From the NCBI RefSeq assembly GCF_002802905.1, contig NZ_PEBK01000002.1:248001-312000 (forward strand): 64,000 nucleotides of DNA, given 5' to 3'. Source of the DNA: Bifidobacterium simiarum (lineage in GTDB: Bacteria > Actinomycetota > Actinomycetes > Actinomycetales > Bifidobacteriaceae). Both the position numbers and the translations under genes were made by a program. Within the stretch, counting starts at the first letter, position 1, and each line of letters opens with the position of its first letter. Positions 36,951-45,108 of the stretch are shown here, one piece after another. A model generated the notes under the pieces. It had not been told where the DNA came from and did not search any database. It worked only from the letters and a program-made list of their open reading frames with translations.

Positions 36951-37340
36951 CTACAGCGCGCCCATGAACTGCCAGCCGAGGGCCGCGCAGATCACCGGGA
37001 CCGCGATGCAGGCGATCAGATAGTAGCCGGCCATCGACCGGCGACCGCCACGAGCAAGCGTCACGACCTCGTTGATCGCGGTGGAGAACGTGGAGAGTCC
37101 TCCGAGGAATCCGGTGACGGCCATCAGATGCCACGGCTCGGGAAACCCGCCGCCCGCGGCCGCGAAGCCCGCCATGCCGGCGAGGAACGACGCGATGATG
37201 TTGATGATCAGCGTGGAGAGCGGGAAAGCGTTCTTCCACGCCAGTTTGACAGCCGTATCGAGCACGAAGCGCGACACGGCGCCGAGGCCGCCACACACAC
37301 AGACGGCCAGAAACGTGATCACGGCAAGAACGAAGCTCAT
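36951..37340 (-). CDS. crcB: Fluoride channel CrcB/FluC, subunit 2
   Basis: A 129-residue small membrane protein with four helices. GGLGAVSRFVLDTAV, PLSTLIINIIASFLAG and TGFLGGLSTFSTAINEVV are the CrcB signatures, including the conserved Asn and the TFST segment lining the fluoride path. It forms a heterodimer-type pair with the upstream crcB: its ATG overlaps the upstream stop codon (ATGA) and is preceded by AAAGGAGGCCGCCCG. The function is passive export of cytoplasmic fluoride. Confidence 0.93.
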   Translation of the reverse strand: MSFVLAVITFLAVCVCGGLGAVSRFVLDTAVKLAWKNAFPLSTLIINIIASFLAGMAGFAAAGGGFPEPWHLMAVTGFLGGLSTFSTAINEVVTLARGGRRSMAGYYLIACIAVPVICAALGWQFMGAL

Positions 37341-37933
37341 CGGGCGGCCTCCTTTCGGCGGGACGCCAGCCACAGTGCCAGCCGCACGCCGGCGTAGGCG
37401 AACAGCAGGCCGACGCCGAAGCTGAGCAGTACATACACCAGCACGCCGAACACGTTGCCACGGGCCAGATCGCCGAACTGTTCGAACGCCAGCGTACTCA
37501 TGGTGGACAGCCCGCCGCACATGCCCATGCCGAAGCCGCGCGAGACGAGATCGCGACTACGCTGGCGAATCCAGAGGGCCTGCGAGAGGTAGGCGGAAAG
37601 AGCCGCGTAGATGAAGCAGGCCACGATGTTCGCGGTGAATGTGCCGAGATGGATGGCCGAGAGAACGCCGGCAGCGCCTGCGCCCGAACCGGATCCGGCT
37701 CCGCCGGTCGCTGCGGTGGCGGCGTTGGCCAGTGAAAGCCCGTATCGCATGCCGGTGCCGAAGCATCCGCCGAGGAACACCACGAGGTAGATCATCGGAT
37801 CGGCGAGCGGCGGGCGATTCTTGATGGCCGGCGCCTTAGCAGCCGACGCCTTAGCGCCAGAGCCAGCGCCAGCGCCGTCCGCCGACGAGCCGGCTCCACT
37901 TGTGGGGGTGGAATCAACGGGAGTCTTTGTCAT
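37337..37933 (-). CDS. crcB: Fluoride channel CrcB/FluC, subunit 1, with N-terminal extension
   Basis: 198 residues, longer than the usual 120-130. The first 45 are a Gly/Ala/Ser-rich tail (TPTSGAGSSADGAGAGSG), and a second Gly/Ala insert follows helix 1. The core keeps GGCFGTGMRYGLSLA, GTFTANIVACFIYAAL and GFGMGMCGGLSTMSTLAFE. The ATG at 37933 follows GAAAGGGAAAGAAGGC. It is translationally coupled to the second crcB. A candidate fluoride riboswitch lies 200 nt upstream. Confidence 0.92.
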   Translation of the reverse strand: MTKTPVDSTPTSGAGSSADGAGAGSGAKASAAKAPAIKNRPPLADPMIYLVVFLGGCFGTGMRYGLSLANAATAATGGAGSGSGAGAAGVLSAIHLGTFTANIVACFIYAALSAYLSQALWIRQRSRDLVSRGFGMGMCGGLSTMSTLAFEQFGDLARGNVFGVLVYVLLSFGVGLLFAYAGVRLALWLASRRKEAAR

Positions 37934-38139
37934 GCCTTCTTTCCCTTTCCTCATCATCGCGACAGGGGAACAGGCATCATCACGAGAAAGCGCATCCGCC
38001 CGATCCGACCATCCACGATGCCTGCAGGCCACGCATCACGCGTGTCACACACATCATCAGTCCGCACGATTGCACACGGATGCGCCCGTCGCACGAATGT
38101 TCTGCACACGACGCCGAGTGATTTCGGACATCGTCTGTC

Positions 38140-38253
38140 GAATCGTAGGAACCATCAGCGGAAATGCGGTTCAGACGTCCGGCCTCAAGCCCTACGACCG
38201 CGGCGCGTCAGGCGCTTCGGTCGATGCCGAACATCTTGGTGAGTTCCATCACC
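38140..38253 (-). promoter_or_regulatory. Candidate fluoride (crcB-type) riboswitch
   Basis: On the minus strand GGTGATGGAACTCACC (38253-38238) resembles the P1 hairpin of the crcB motif, with a loop carrying GGAAC. Downstream AACCGC and GCTGATGGTTCCTAC (to 38145) match the conserved 3' part. GTTCC there is complementary to the loop GGAAC, as the pseudoknot requires. The unusual point is about 60 extra nt between the hairpin and AACCGC, containing a CGACCG/CGGTCG stem. The P3 stem is weak, and GAACC/GGTTC could form a simple hairpin instead. Position in front of two crcB genes supports the call. Confidence 0.45.
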
Positions 38254-38309
38254 GCGCAACAATATACGCCGATCACCCTTGCGGGGCAATCGGCGTTTCA
38301 CCATACGCC

Positions 38310-38437
38310 AAAACCCGAGTTGTGAGGCTTTGTTTGGGCAAAGCGCCGATTTGCCGGCACACCGCCGTTGCTATTGCAACGTTTTGCGGATGCTCTTCCG
38401 CCGCTTTCGCGGACCGAAGCCTCACAACTCGGGTTTT
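38310..38437. repeat. Perfect 21-bp inverted repeat enclosing 86 bp
   Basis: AAAACCCGAGTTGTGAGGCT (38310 onward, one more T) is repeated as its exact complement at 38417-38437. The 86-bp loop contains smaller stems (GTTGCTATTGCAAC; CCGCTTTCGCGG). It lies 31 bp downstream of the purA stop codon. A smaller hairpin CGCCGAT/ATCGGCG follows at 38267-38295. It could be a small terminal-inverted-repeat element or a large terminator structure. No ORF is inside. Confidence 0.75.
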
Positions 38438-38467
38438 CCGATGTATTGGGCCGGATATTGAGCCGAA

Positions 38468-39769
38468 TCAGTCGATCAGCGAGTGGATCGAGATGATGTG
38501 ATCGCGCTGCGGACCGGTGCCGATCGCGGAGATGCGGCAGTTGGAGATCTCCTCCAGACGCTTCACGTACGCCTGGCAGGTGGCGGGCAGATCGTTGAAA
38601 TCATGCACCTGCGAGATGTCCTCGGTCCAGCCGGGCAGCTCCTCGTAGATCGGCTTGGCCTTGGCGAACGCAGCCTGATCCACCGGCATCTCGTCGTAGC
38701 GGGTGTGGGTGCCGTCGGCGTTCTCCACGTCGTAGGCCACGCACACCGGGATCTTCTCCAGACCGGTGAGCACGTCGAGCTTGGTGAGCACGAGATCGGT
38801 CAGGCCGTTGACCTGCGAAGCGTAGCGGGTCACCACGGCGTCGAACCAGCCACAGCGGCGCGGACGGCCAGTGGTCACGCCGTACTCGTGGCCCTGGGCG
38901 CGCAGCCAGTCGCCCTGTTCGTCGAACAGCTCGGTGGGGAACGGGCCCTCGCCCACGCGGGTGGTGTAGGCCTTGGCCACGGCGATCACGCGGTCGATCT
39001 TGGTGGGGCCGACGCCCGTGCCGGTGCAGGCGCCGCCGGCGGTCGGGTTGGAGGAGGTGACGAACGGGTAGGTGCCATGGTCCACGTCGAGCATGGTGGC
39101 CTGGCCGCCTTCGAACAGCACGGTCTTGCCTTCGTCGAGCGCCTTGTTGAGCACCAGCGAGGTGTTGGCGACGAACGGCTTGAGCTTCTCGCCCAGCGCG
39201 AGCAGCTCGTCGGTGGTTTCGTTCACGTCGATCGGACGGCGGTTGTACAGCTTCACCAGCATCTGGTTCTTCTGATGCAGGCTGGCCTCCACCTTGTCGC
39301 GCAGGTGGTCGGCGTTGAACAGATCGTGCACGCGGATGCCCACGCGGTTGATCTTGTCGGCGTAGGCCGGGCCGATGCCACGGCCGGTGGTGCCGATCTT
39401 GTGCTTGCCAAGGAAGCGCTCGGTCACCTTATCAATGGTGCGGTGGTAAGGCGCGATGATGTGCGCCGACTCGCTCACCAGCAGACGGGAGCAGTCCACG
39501 CCGCGGGATTCGAGTCCTTCGATCTCCTGGAACAGCACCTCGGGATCCACGACGACGCCATTGCCGATCACCGGGGTCACGTTCGGGCTGATGATGCCGG
39601 AGGGCAGCAGGTGCAGCGCGTAGGATTCGTTGCCCACGACCACGGTGTGTCCGGCGTTGTTGCCGCCGTTGAAGCGGGCGACGTAGTCCACCTTGGTACC
39701 GATGAGGTCGGTGGCCTTGCCTTTGCCTTCGTCGCCCCACTGGGCACCGATAAGAATGATTCCGGGCAT
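38468..39769 (-). CDS. purA: Adenylosuccinate synthetase
   Basis: A 433-residue GTP-dependent enzyme converting IMP and aspartate to adenylosuccinate, the first committed step to [23 protein letters not shown] is the GTP-binding/active-site start. [32 protein letters not shown] and [20 protein letters not shown] are invariant motifs. The ATG at 39769 follows GGAGGTGCATC. The frame is open upstream through a family A repeat, which is not coding. Confidence 0.97.
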   Translation of the reverse strand: MPGIILIGAQWGDEGKGKATDLIGTKVDYVARFNGGNNAGHTVVVGNESYALHLLPSGIISPNVTPVIGNGVVVDPEVLFQEIEGLESRGVDCSRLLVSESAHIIAPYHRTIDKVTERFLGKHKIGTTGRGIGPAYADKINRVGIRVHDLFNADHLRDKVEASLHQKNQMLVKLYNRRPIDVNETTDELLALGEKLKPFVANTSLVLNKALDEGKTVLFEGGQATMLDVDHGTYPFVTSSNPTAGGACTGTGVGPTKIDRVIAVAKAYTTRVGEGPFPTELFDEQGDWLRAQGHEYGVTTGRPRRCGWFDAVVTRYASQVNGLTDLVLTKLDVLTGLEKIPVCVAYDVENADGTHTRYDEMPVDQAAFAKAKPIYEELPGWTEDISQVHDFNDLPATCQAYVKRLEEISNCRISAIGTGPQRDHIISIHSLID

Positions 39770-39875
39770 GATGCACCTCCGCATACGCAGTTTTTCCCGA
39801 TTTTCCGCCGCAAACAGCGTACCCCAGCCCCTAAACCGGTACCGTATGCGGTCCATCTGCCGGGCACGACGACAC

Positions 39876-39903
39876 CTCACGCGGGCCGCCCGGCCCATGT
39901 GAG
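39876..39903. repeat. 28-bp palindromic repeat, family A (copy 8, single)
   Basis: CTCACGCGGGCCG, central CC and CGGCCCATGTGAG. It lies 107 bp upstream of purA. The rest of the 703-bp purA/GPH intergenic region contains AT-rich sequence without an ORF until the promoter at 40290. Confidence 0.85.
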
Positions 39904-40289
39904 GCCGAAACACCGTTACGTACGAACGATTGTCAGGCACAACCAACGACGCTCGTCAGGCACGACGACGAATACGCATGAAACCGATATATGCCGCATC
40001 CGCACGGCATTCGCGCGGCGTCCAAGCCCCACCCCGCCACATCCCCCGCCCGATGATCACGACACGATAACAACGATTACGGGACCATAACAATGGTCAC
40101 AGAGTCGTAACTTTTCGATATATCTTCCCGTGATCGAAATCCGTTCAACACCACGATGAAAGCGATTTCCCAAAAATCGTTGCACCCGTTGCAATCACAA
40201 GAAAAATCCGACTTCACGCACATGTCACTGCACCGAAAACACCGCGCCCCCGACGCGGCGATCAGCACAAGAATTGTTATTTTTCGCTG

Positions 40290-40317
40290 TTGACTTCACG
40301 ACGCAGAGTCCTATCAT
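40290..40317 (+). promoter_or_regulatory. Sigma70-type promoter of the second GPH transporter
   Basis: TTGACT (40290-40295) and TATCAT (40312-40317) with a 16-bp spacer, in AT-rich sequence. Predicted transcription starts near 40324, directly before the LacI-type operator. Confidence 0.7.
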
Positions 40318-40327
40318 CGTGAACTGC

Positions 40328-40339
40328 GTTAGCGCTAAC
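40328..40339. promoter_or_regulatory. LacI-type operator
   Basis: GTTAGCGCTAAC is a perfect 12-bp palindrome with a central CG, the typical LacI/GalR-family half-site arrangement. It covers about +5 to +16 of the promoter at 40290, the classical position for steric repression. Downstream in the 5' UTR (40363-40399) AGTGCAGTCAGCAA is duplicated with a 19-bp period. Confidence 0.7.
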
Positions 40340-40472
40340 AAGGGCGTTATACCGGACTTCGCAGTGCAGTCAGCAATGACGAGTGCAGTCAGCAACGACG
40401 ACACAACGAAGCGTCAGACCGGACCTAACCACCCTGACGAGCGCAAACCAGGTGATCGATTTAGGGAGAAAA

Positions 40473-41912
40473 ATGAGTAGCTCGATAACCTCAAGCTTCA
40501 AGGAGAAGCTGGGATTCCACGACTATGTGTTCTATGGCTTCGGCGATATGGCCATCAACTTCACGTTCGGCTCGCTGGGCATGTTCGTGGTGTACTTCTA
40601 CACCGATGTCGTCGGCATTTCCGCCGCCGCGGTCGGCACGCTGATGCTGATCTCGCGTTCCTTCGATGGCATCATCGACGTCTGCGTCGGCTCGCTGGTC
40701 GACAAGACCCACACCAAGTGGGGTAAGGCCCGTCCGTGGCTGCTGTTCGGCGCCATTCCGTTCGGCATCCTGACCGTCACGCTGTTCGCGGTGCCTCACA
40801 ACGCTTCCGATACCACGAAGATCATCTACATCTTCATTTCCTACAACCTCCTGATGATCGCGTTCTCGTCGATGGCCATCCCGTACGGCACCCTGAACTC
40901 GCTGGTCACTCAGGATCAGGAGCAGCGTGAGAAGCTCAACCTCTCCCGTATGTTCCTCGCCCAGATCGGTATTCTGATCATCACCAACGCCACCATGCCG
41001 CTGGTCAACGCCTTCGGCGGCGGCCAGACGGGCTGGGTGCTCGCCTACACCGTGCTGTCGATCGTCGCCTGCGCCCTGTTCTGGACCGTGTTCGGCACCC
41101 AGAAGGAGCGCGTGCAGGTCGCCAAGGGCACCAAGAAGAACAGCCGCTACCCGCTGAAGGTCGAGGTCAAGGCCTGGCTGAAGAACAAGTACTGGTTCAT
41201 GGCCTTCGGCTTCCTGGCGTTCTTCCACGTCGCCTACTCGCTGACCCAGGGCTCGCTGGTCTACTACGCCAAGTACTACCTGCACCAGCCTGACGCCGTC
41301 GGCGTGCTGACCCTCGCCTACCTGCTGCCCGCCATGGTCGGCATCCTCGCCTGCACCAAGCTGTTCCCGAAGTTCGGCAAGACCAAGGTCGTCATCGTCT
41401 GCCTGGTCGTGACCATCATCGCCTACATCCTGCCGCTGTTCGGCAAGGAAAGCTACAGCTTCATCGTGTTCACCCAGATCGTGAAGGGCATCGTCTACGG
41501 CCCGATTCTGGGCTCCATCTGGGCCTTCTTCCCCGACACCATCGAGTACGGCTACTGGAAGACCAAGATCCGCGTTGAGGGTCTGCTCTACTCCGGTGGT
41601 TCGCTCGGCCAGAAGATCGGTCTGGGCATCGGAACTGCAATGGTCGGCTGGGTGCTCGCCGCTGGCGGCTACGACGGTGAGAAGGCCGTGCAGTCCGCCG
41701 GTGCCATGAACGCCATCGACATGATCTACGTCTGGCTGCCGATCATCTTCTTCGCCGTCTGCATCGTGCTGATGGCCATGTACCGCATCGACAAGATCTT
41801 CCCGAAGGTCATGTCCGATCTGGCCGAATGGAAGGTCAACGGCGCTCCGAAGCCGGATCCGGAATTCCAGAAGCTGCTGGACGAGGCCGATGCCAAGGCC
41901 GACACCAAGTGA
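40473..41912 (+). CDS. GPH-family glycoside:cation symporter (copy 2)
   Basis: 479 residues, 12 helices, strongly similar to the 32211-33602 protein (DMAINFTFGSLGMFVVYFYT, FDGIIDVCVGSLVDKTHTKW). It belongs to the MelB/GusB-like GPH family and should import a disaccharide or glycoside with a cation. Codon use is markedly biased toward C-ending preferred codons, stronger than in neighbours, suggesting high expression. The ATG at 40473 follows TTAGGGAGAAAA. Control is by the promoter and LacI-type operator upstream. The cognate LacI gene is not adjacent. Confidence 0.94.
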   Translation: MSSSITSSFKEKLGFHDYVFYGFGDMAINFTFGSLGMFVVYFYTDVVGISAAAVGTLMLISRSFDGIIDVCVGSLVDKTHTKWGKARPWLLFGAIPFGILTVTLFAVPHNASDTTKIIYIFISYNLLMIAFSSMAIPYGTLNSLVTQDQEQREKLNLSRMFLAQIGILIITNATMPLVNAFGGGQTGWVLAYTVLSIVACALFWTVFGTQKERVQVAKGTKKNSRYPLKVEVKAWLKNKYWFMAFGFLAFFHVAYSLTQGSLVYYAKYYLHQPDAVGVLTLAYLLPAMVGILACTKLFPKFGKTKVVIVCLVVTIIAYILPLFGKESYSFIVFTQIVKGIVYGPILGSIWAFFPDTIEYGYWKTKIRVEGLLYSGGSLGQKIGLGIGTAMVGWVLAAGGYDGEKAVQSAGAMNAIDMIYVWLPIIFFAVCIVLMAMYRIDKIFPKVMSDLAEWKVNGAPKPDPEFQKLLDEADAKADTK

Positions 41913-41958
41913 CTTCCGGTCACTGACCTGATCTGATTTCAGACATCAGATAATTCAG

Positions 41959-42011
41959 ATACGGAAAGGCCGGGTTCCTCCCGAAAGGGCAGGGACCCGG
42001 CCTTTCCGTAT
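41959..42011. terminator. Terminator of the second GPH transporter gene
   Basis: ATACGGAAAGGCCGGGTTCC and GGGACCCGGCCTTTCCGTAT form a stem of about 20 bp with one mismatch and a 13-nt loop. It lies 47 bp after the stop codon, and its long GC stem can act in both directions. The rest of the gap (42020-42160) is CCGCCG/GGTCGATT low-complexity repeats. Confidence 0.75.
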
Positions 42012-42162
42012 GTCCGTATCCCGATGGTCGATTCCGCCGATTCCGCCGGCCGTTCCGCAGGTCGATTCCGCCGGCCGTTCCGCCGGTCAGTGTCAACCGG
42101 ACGATCAATCTGGTCAGCCGATCGGCGTCCGCCTTCCGTACGTCCGGTTGACCTGATCCGGA

Positions 42163-44931
42163 CTACTTCTGCGTGCGCTCGTAGACCCCGCCGGAGCCGG
42201 CCCCCTGCGACACGTTGACCAGCAGCCAGTCCTTCGGGCCGCTCGTCGACTCGCCACGGATTTGGAGCGCCCACTGCACACTCGTATCGAACGAGTCGAG
42301 CGAGGTCCCGGCCGGGTAGGCGATGAACTCATCGCACAGTTTCAGCCCGGATTCGCCCTCGTCGGTGACCTTGAGCGCGGAGGCGTCGCAGTCCAGCTCG
42401 ATCGAACCGTCCGACTTCCGCTCGGCCGAGGAGAACCGGCCGCTGAACGGATACTGCTTGCGAGGCGCGTCGGCCACGGAATCCCCGCCGCTCAGATCGG
42501 CGGCATACGTCGTGCCGCTGAACGTGCCGTCGGATTTCAGCGTCATCAGCGAATACATGCTGCCGTCGGCCGACGGCGAGTATGAGTACTGCGATCCGGC
42601 CAGTTCGGCGAACAGCTTCGTGGATTCGGCATCGTCCTGATCATCGGAATCATCGTCGGCCCCGGATGTCGCCGAATCACCCGACTCCGACGTACCCGAC
42701 GCCCCCGCCACGTTCGCGTCGGCCAGCGAATCCCAGTCGAGCGCGTAATAGTCCTCGTCGAGGTAGTACACCGTGCTGTTCGACGGCGCGGGCTTCATCT
42801 TCAGACTCGTGCCGGAGGAGTTCGGCACCCGCGGGTCGGCCGGCAGGAACGGATTGGAGTCGGCATTGCTCGTGTAGGCGATCTCGGTCTGAGACTTGTC
42901 GTACAGCGACTTGTCACGCATCACGATGAACGGGCGATCCGTGTTCACGGCCTGCTGCTTCTTGGCCTTGGCGAGCGCGGAGGCGTCGAAGTAGCCGGAA
43001 TCCTCCACGGCCTTGAGATCCGCATTCACCGGCACATAGAGGAAGAAGTCGTTCATCTTGCGCGTCAGTCCGGTGGGCTTGGACAGCATCGTCGGGTCGA
43101 AAACCCGCTGCCCGTTGACGCAGGAGACGCCGCCACTGTCGCCGACGGCCGCATCACCGCAGTAGACATCACCTTCGGCGGAAGCCAGCGGGAACAGTTC
43201 GAACGCGCCGGTCTTGCCGTTGATCAGCAGGCCGTCGTCGACCATGCCAGGCGCTTCTCCGAGTGCCTGGAAATCACGCGAGGCGGTGAGCATGTCGGAG
43301 CGCACGCTGTCGTCGATGCCACTGTCTTCAGTGTCGACCAGACCACCGAGGGTCTTATGCCCGCTCGATTCGGGGAACACGCTGTACAGATATCCGTCAT
43401 CCTGCGACGTGGCGAGCACGAAGCAGTCGTTGGACAGGACCGGACCGGTGGAGCCGTCGGAGCTTCCGGAACCGGCGGACGAGTCGGCACCGTCGGCGGC
43501 GCTATCGGCGGCCTTGCAGAACCGGCCGTCAAGGAACGACGGCTTGTTGACGACGAGCTTATGACCCTCCAGCGTCTGGGTGAACATCGTCTTTGTCTGG
43601 CTCGCATCGACGCCGTAGTACAGGGTCACGTTGCCATCGGCCGGTTTCGTCGATCCGAACGCGGGGTCGGCGTCGATGATCTTGCCCAGATGGGCCCTGG
43701 AGGAGAACTTCGGCTTCAGCGTGACGGTGTATCCCTTGGCCGACAGCGTCTCCCCGGCCTTGTTCTTGTCCATGCCGAAGAGGTCGTAGCCCACGCCGTC
43801 GCCTTCGACGGCCACACCCACTTCGATGGTGTTGTCGTAGTCGTCGGTCAATGCGCTGCCGTCCGACGGCAACGTGGCGACGACCGTGCCGGGCTTCTGC
43901 TTCGAAGTGTCGGTAACGATCACCTGCTTGTACTTCACCTTGGCGCCCATGGATTTGAGCGTGGCGGACACCTTGGCCGCCTGCTGGCCGACCGTCCCCT
44001 TGGGCACGCCGGGGCCCATGGATTCGGTGACGGTCACCGTCTGGGTGGGTTTGATGCTTTCGCCGTATCGCACGCCGTCGAAGCCGACGAACGTGCCGGA
44101 GGCCTTGCCGGAGTAGACCTTGGTGATCGTGGTATCGATGCCGCGGTCGTTGAGCTGTTTCGCCACGTCGGCCGCGGTGATCTTCTTGCCGGACCGCGGC
44201 GTGATCTCGTTGATCTCCTGGGCGGTCGGGATGGTCTTCCGGCCCCAGACGCCAGCACGGTAGGTGGCGAACAGTCCGCTGCCGATCACCAATGCCGCAG
44301 CCACGATCGCCGCGATGATGATCGCCAGTTTCCGGTTCGGCTTGCCGGACGTATGGGATTCCGGCTGGCCGGACTGGCCGGGCTGATCGGATCGGCCGGG
44401 TTGATCGGGCTGGCCGGACTGGCCGGGTTGGTTGGACTGGCCGGATTGATCTGACCGATCAGTACCGTTCTGATCATCCGTACCGGACTGATCATCCGGA
44501 TCGGAGATGGCGGCAATCGTGTCGGATAGTGATTCATCAGACCGTGATTCATCGGATGATTCGGATTCCGACCGATGTTTCGAATCAACGTCGGCAGTGA
44601 CCTCACTCGGGCCGGATTCATCTGTACCGGCCCCGACCGTATCGGACTCGACCGTATCGGACTCTCCCGTGCCAGTTCCGGCCGTACCGGATTCATCCGT
44701 GCGGTTCTCGGTCACACCGGTTTCTGACGTGCCAGTTTCGTCCACACCGTTTCCGGCCACATCAGTTTCGTCCACACCAGTACCGGCCACGTCGGTCCCG
44801 ACCGCACCGGATTCTCCCGTACGATCTCCCGTACGATCATCACCGTTGTCGACATCATGCAGCGGATGTCCACACTGATCGCAGAACCGATTCGTATCGT
44901 CGTTTTCCGCGCCGCATTGCTGACAGAGCAT
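42163..44931 (-). CDS. Large zinc-ribbon membrane protein with PASTA-like repeats
   Basis: 922 residues. An N-terminal zinc ribbon (MLCQQCGAENDDTNRFCDQC) is followed by about 160 residues of degenerate Thr/Glu/Gly/Asp and Ser/Gln/Pro repeats. One transmembrane helix follows (KLAIIIAAIVAAALVIGSGL, about residues 205-228). The outer part has three PASTA-like segments (ITAADVAKQLNDRGIDTTIT; VSATLKSMGAKVKYKQVIV; AGETLSAKGYTVTLKPK). After them come an unrecognised domain with a Cys pair and a small C-terminal beta domain. A cytoplasmic zinc ribbon plus extracellular PASTA repeats suggests a cell-wall sensor or scaffold. The start at 44931 is supported by GAAAGGGGAGGCGGCT. Confidence 0.75.
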   Translation of the reverse strand: MLCQQCGAENDDTNRFCDQCGHPLHDVDNGDDRTGDRTGESGAVGTDVAGTGVDETDVAGNGVDETGTSETGVTENRTDESGTAGTGTGESDTVESDTVGAGTDESGPSEVTADVDSKHRSESESSDESRSDESLSDTIAAISDPDDQSGTDDQNGTDRSDQSGQSNQPGQSGQPDQPGRSDQPGQSGQPESHTSGKPNRKLAIIIAAIVAAALVIGSGLFATYRAGVWGRKTIPTAQEINEITPRSGKKITAADVAKQLNDRGIDTTITKVYSGKASGTFVGFDGVRYGESIKPTQTVTVTESMGPGVPKGTVGQQAAKVSATLKSMGAKVKYKQVIVTDTSKQKPGTVVATLPSDGSALTDDYDNTIEVGVAVEGDGVGYDLFGMDKNKAGETLSAKGYTVTLKPKFSSRAHLGKIIDADPAFGSTKPADGNVTLYYGVDASQTKTMFTQTLEGHKLVVNKPSFLDGRFCKAADSAADGADSSAGSGSSDGSTGPVLSNDCFVLATSQDDGYLYSVFPESSGHKTLGGLVDTEDSGIDDSVRSDMLTASRDFQALGEAPGMVDDGLLINGKTGAFELFPLASAEGDVYCGDAAVGDSGGVSCVNGQRVFDPTMLSKPTGLTRKMNDFFLYVPVNADLKAVEDSGYFDASALAKAKKQQAVNTDRPFIVMRDKSLYDKSQTEIAYTSNADSNPFLPADPRVPNSSGTSLKMKPAPSNSTVYYLDEDYYALDWDSLADANVAGASGTSESGDSATSGADDDSDDQDDAESTKLFAELAGSQYSYSPSADGSMYSLMTLKSDGTFSGTTYAADLSGGDSVADAPRKQYPFSGRFSSAERKSDGSIELDCDASALKVTDEGESGLKLCDEFIAYPAGTSLDSFDTSVQWALQIRGESTSGPKDWLLVNVSQGAGSGGVYERTQK

Positions 44932-45020
44932 AGCCGCCTCCCCTTTCAGGATTCTCTCTATGTTCTGTCAGCGTACGACACCCCCTTAAACAATCCGACT
45001 ATCAGGTCGGAGAAATGCCA

Positions 45021-45102
45021 TGTTCACGGTTCTTGGCAAATCCAAGCTTGAACGACCCCAAAACGGCCTCTTCAAGCTTGGATTTGCCAAAAACCAAAGA
45101 AT
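45021..45102. repeat. 82-bp long-stem hairpin element, family D (copy 1)
   Basis: A stem of about 25 bp (GGTTCTTGGCAAATCCAAGC with GCTTGGATTTGCCAAAAACC) surrounds the loop CGACCCCAAAACGGCC. It begins 7 bp after the metK stop codon. A copy identical at 77 of 82 positions and in the same orientation is at 55597-55678. It may act as a terminator for metK. The two copies mark both ends of the methionine island. Confidence 0.85.
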
Positions 45103-45108
45103 TGCCGA

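Noticed and set aside
37821-38501. A 226-codon plus-strand frame over the crcB leader and purA end
   Set aside because: It crosses the riboswitch candidate and the inverted repeat, has no ribosome site and no recognisable features.
41993-42160. Coding potential in the repetitive spacer after the second GPH gene
   Set aside because: Short CCGCCG/GGTCGATT repeats keep frames open without a start signal. It is treated as low-complexity spacer.
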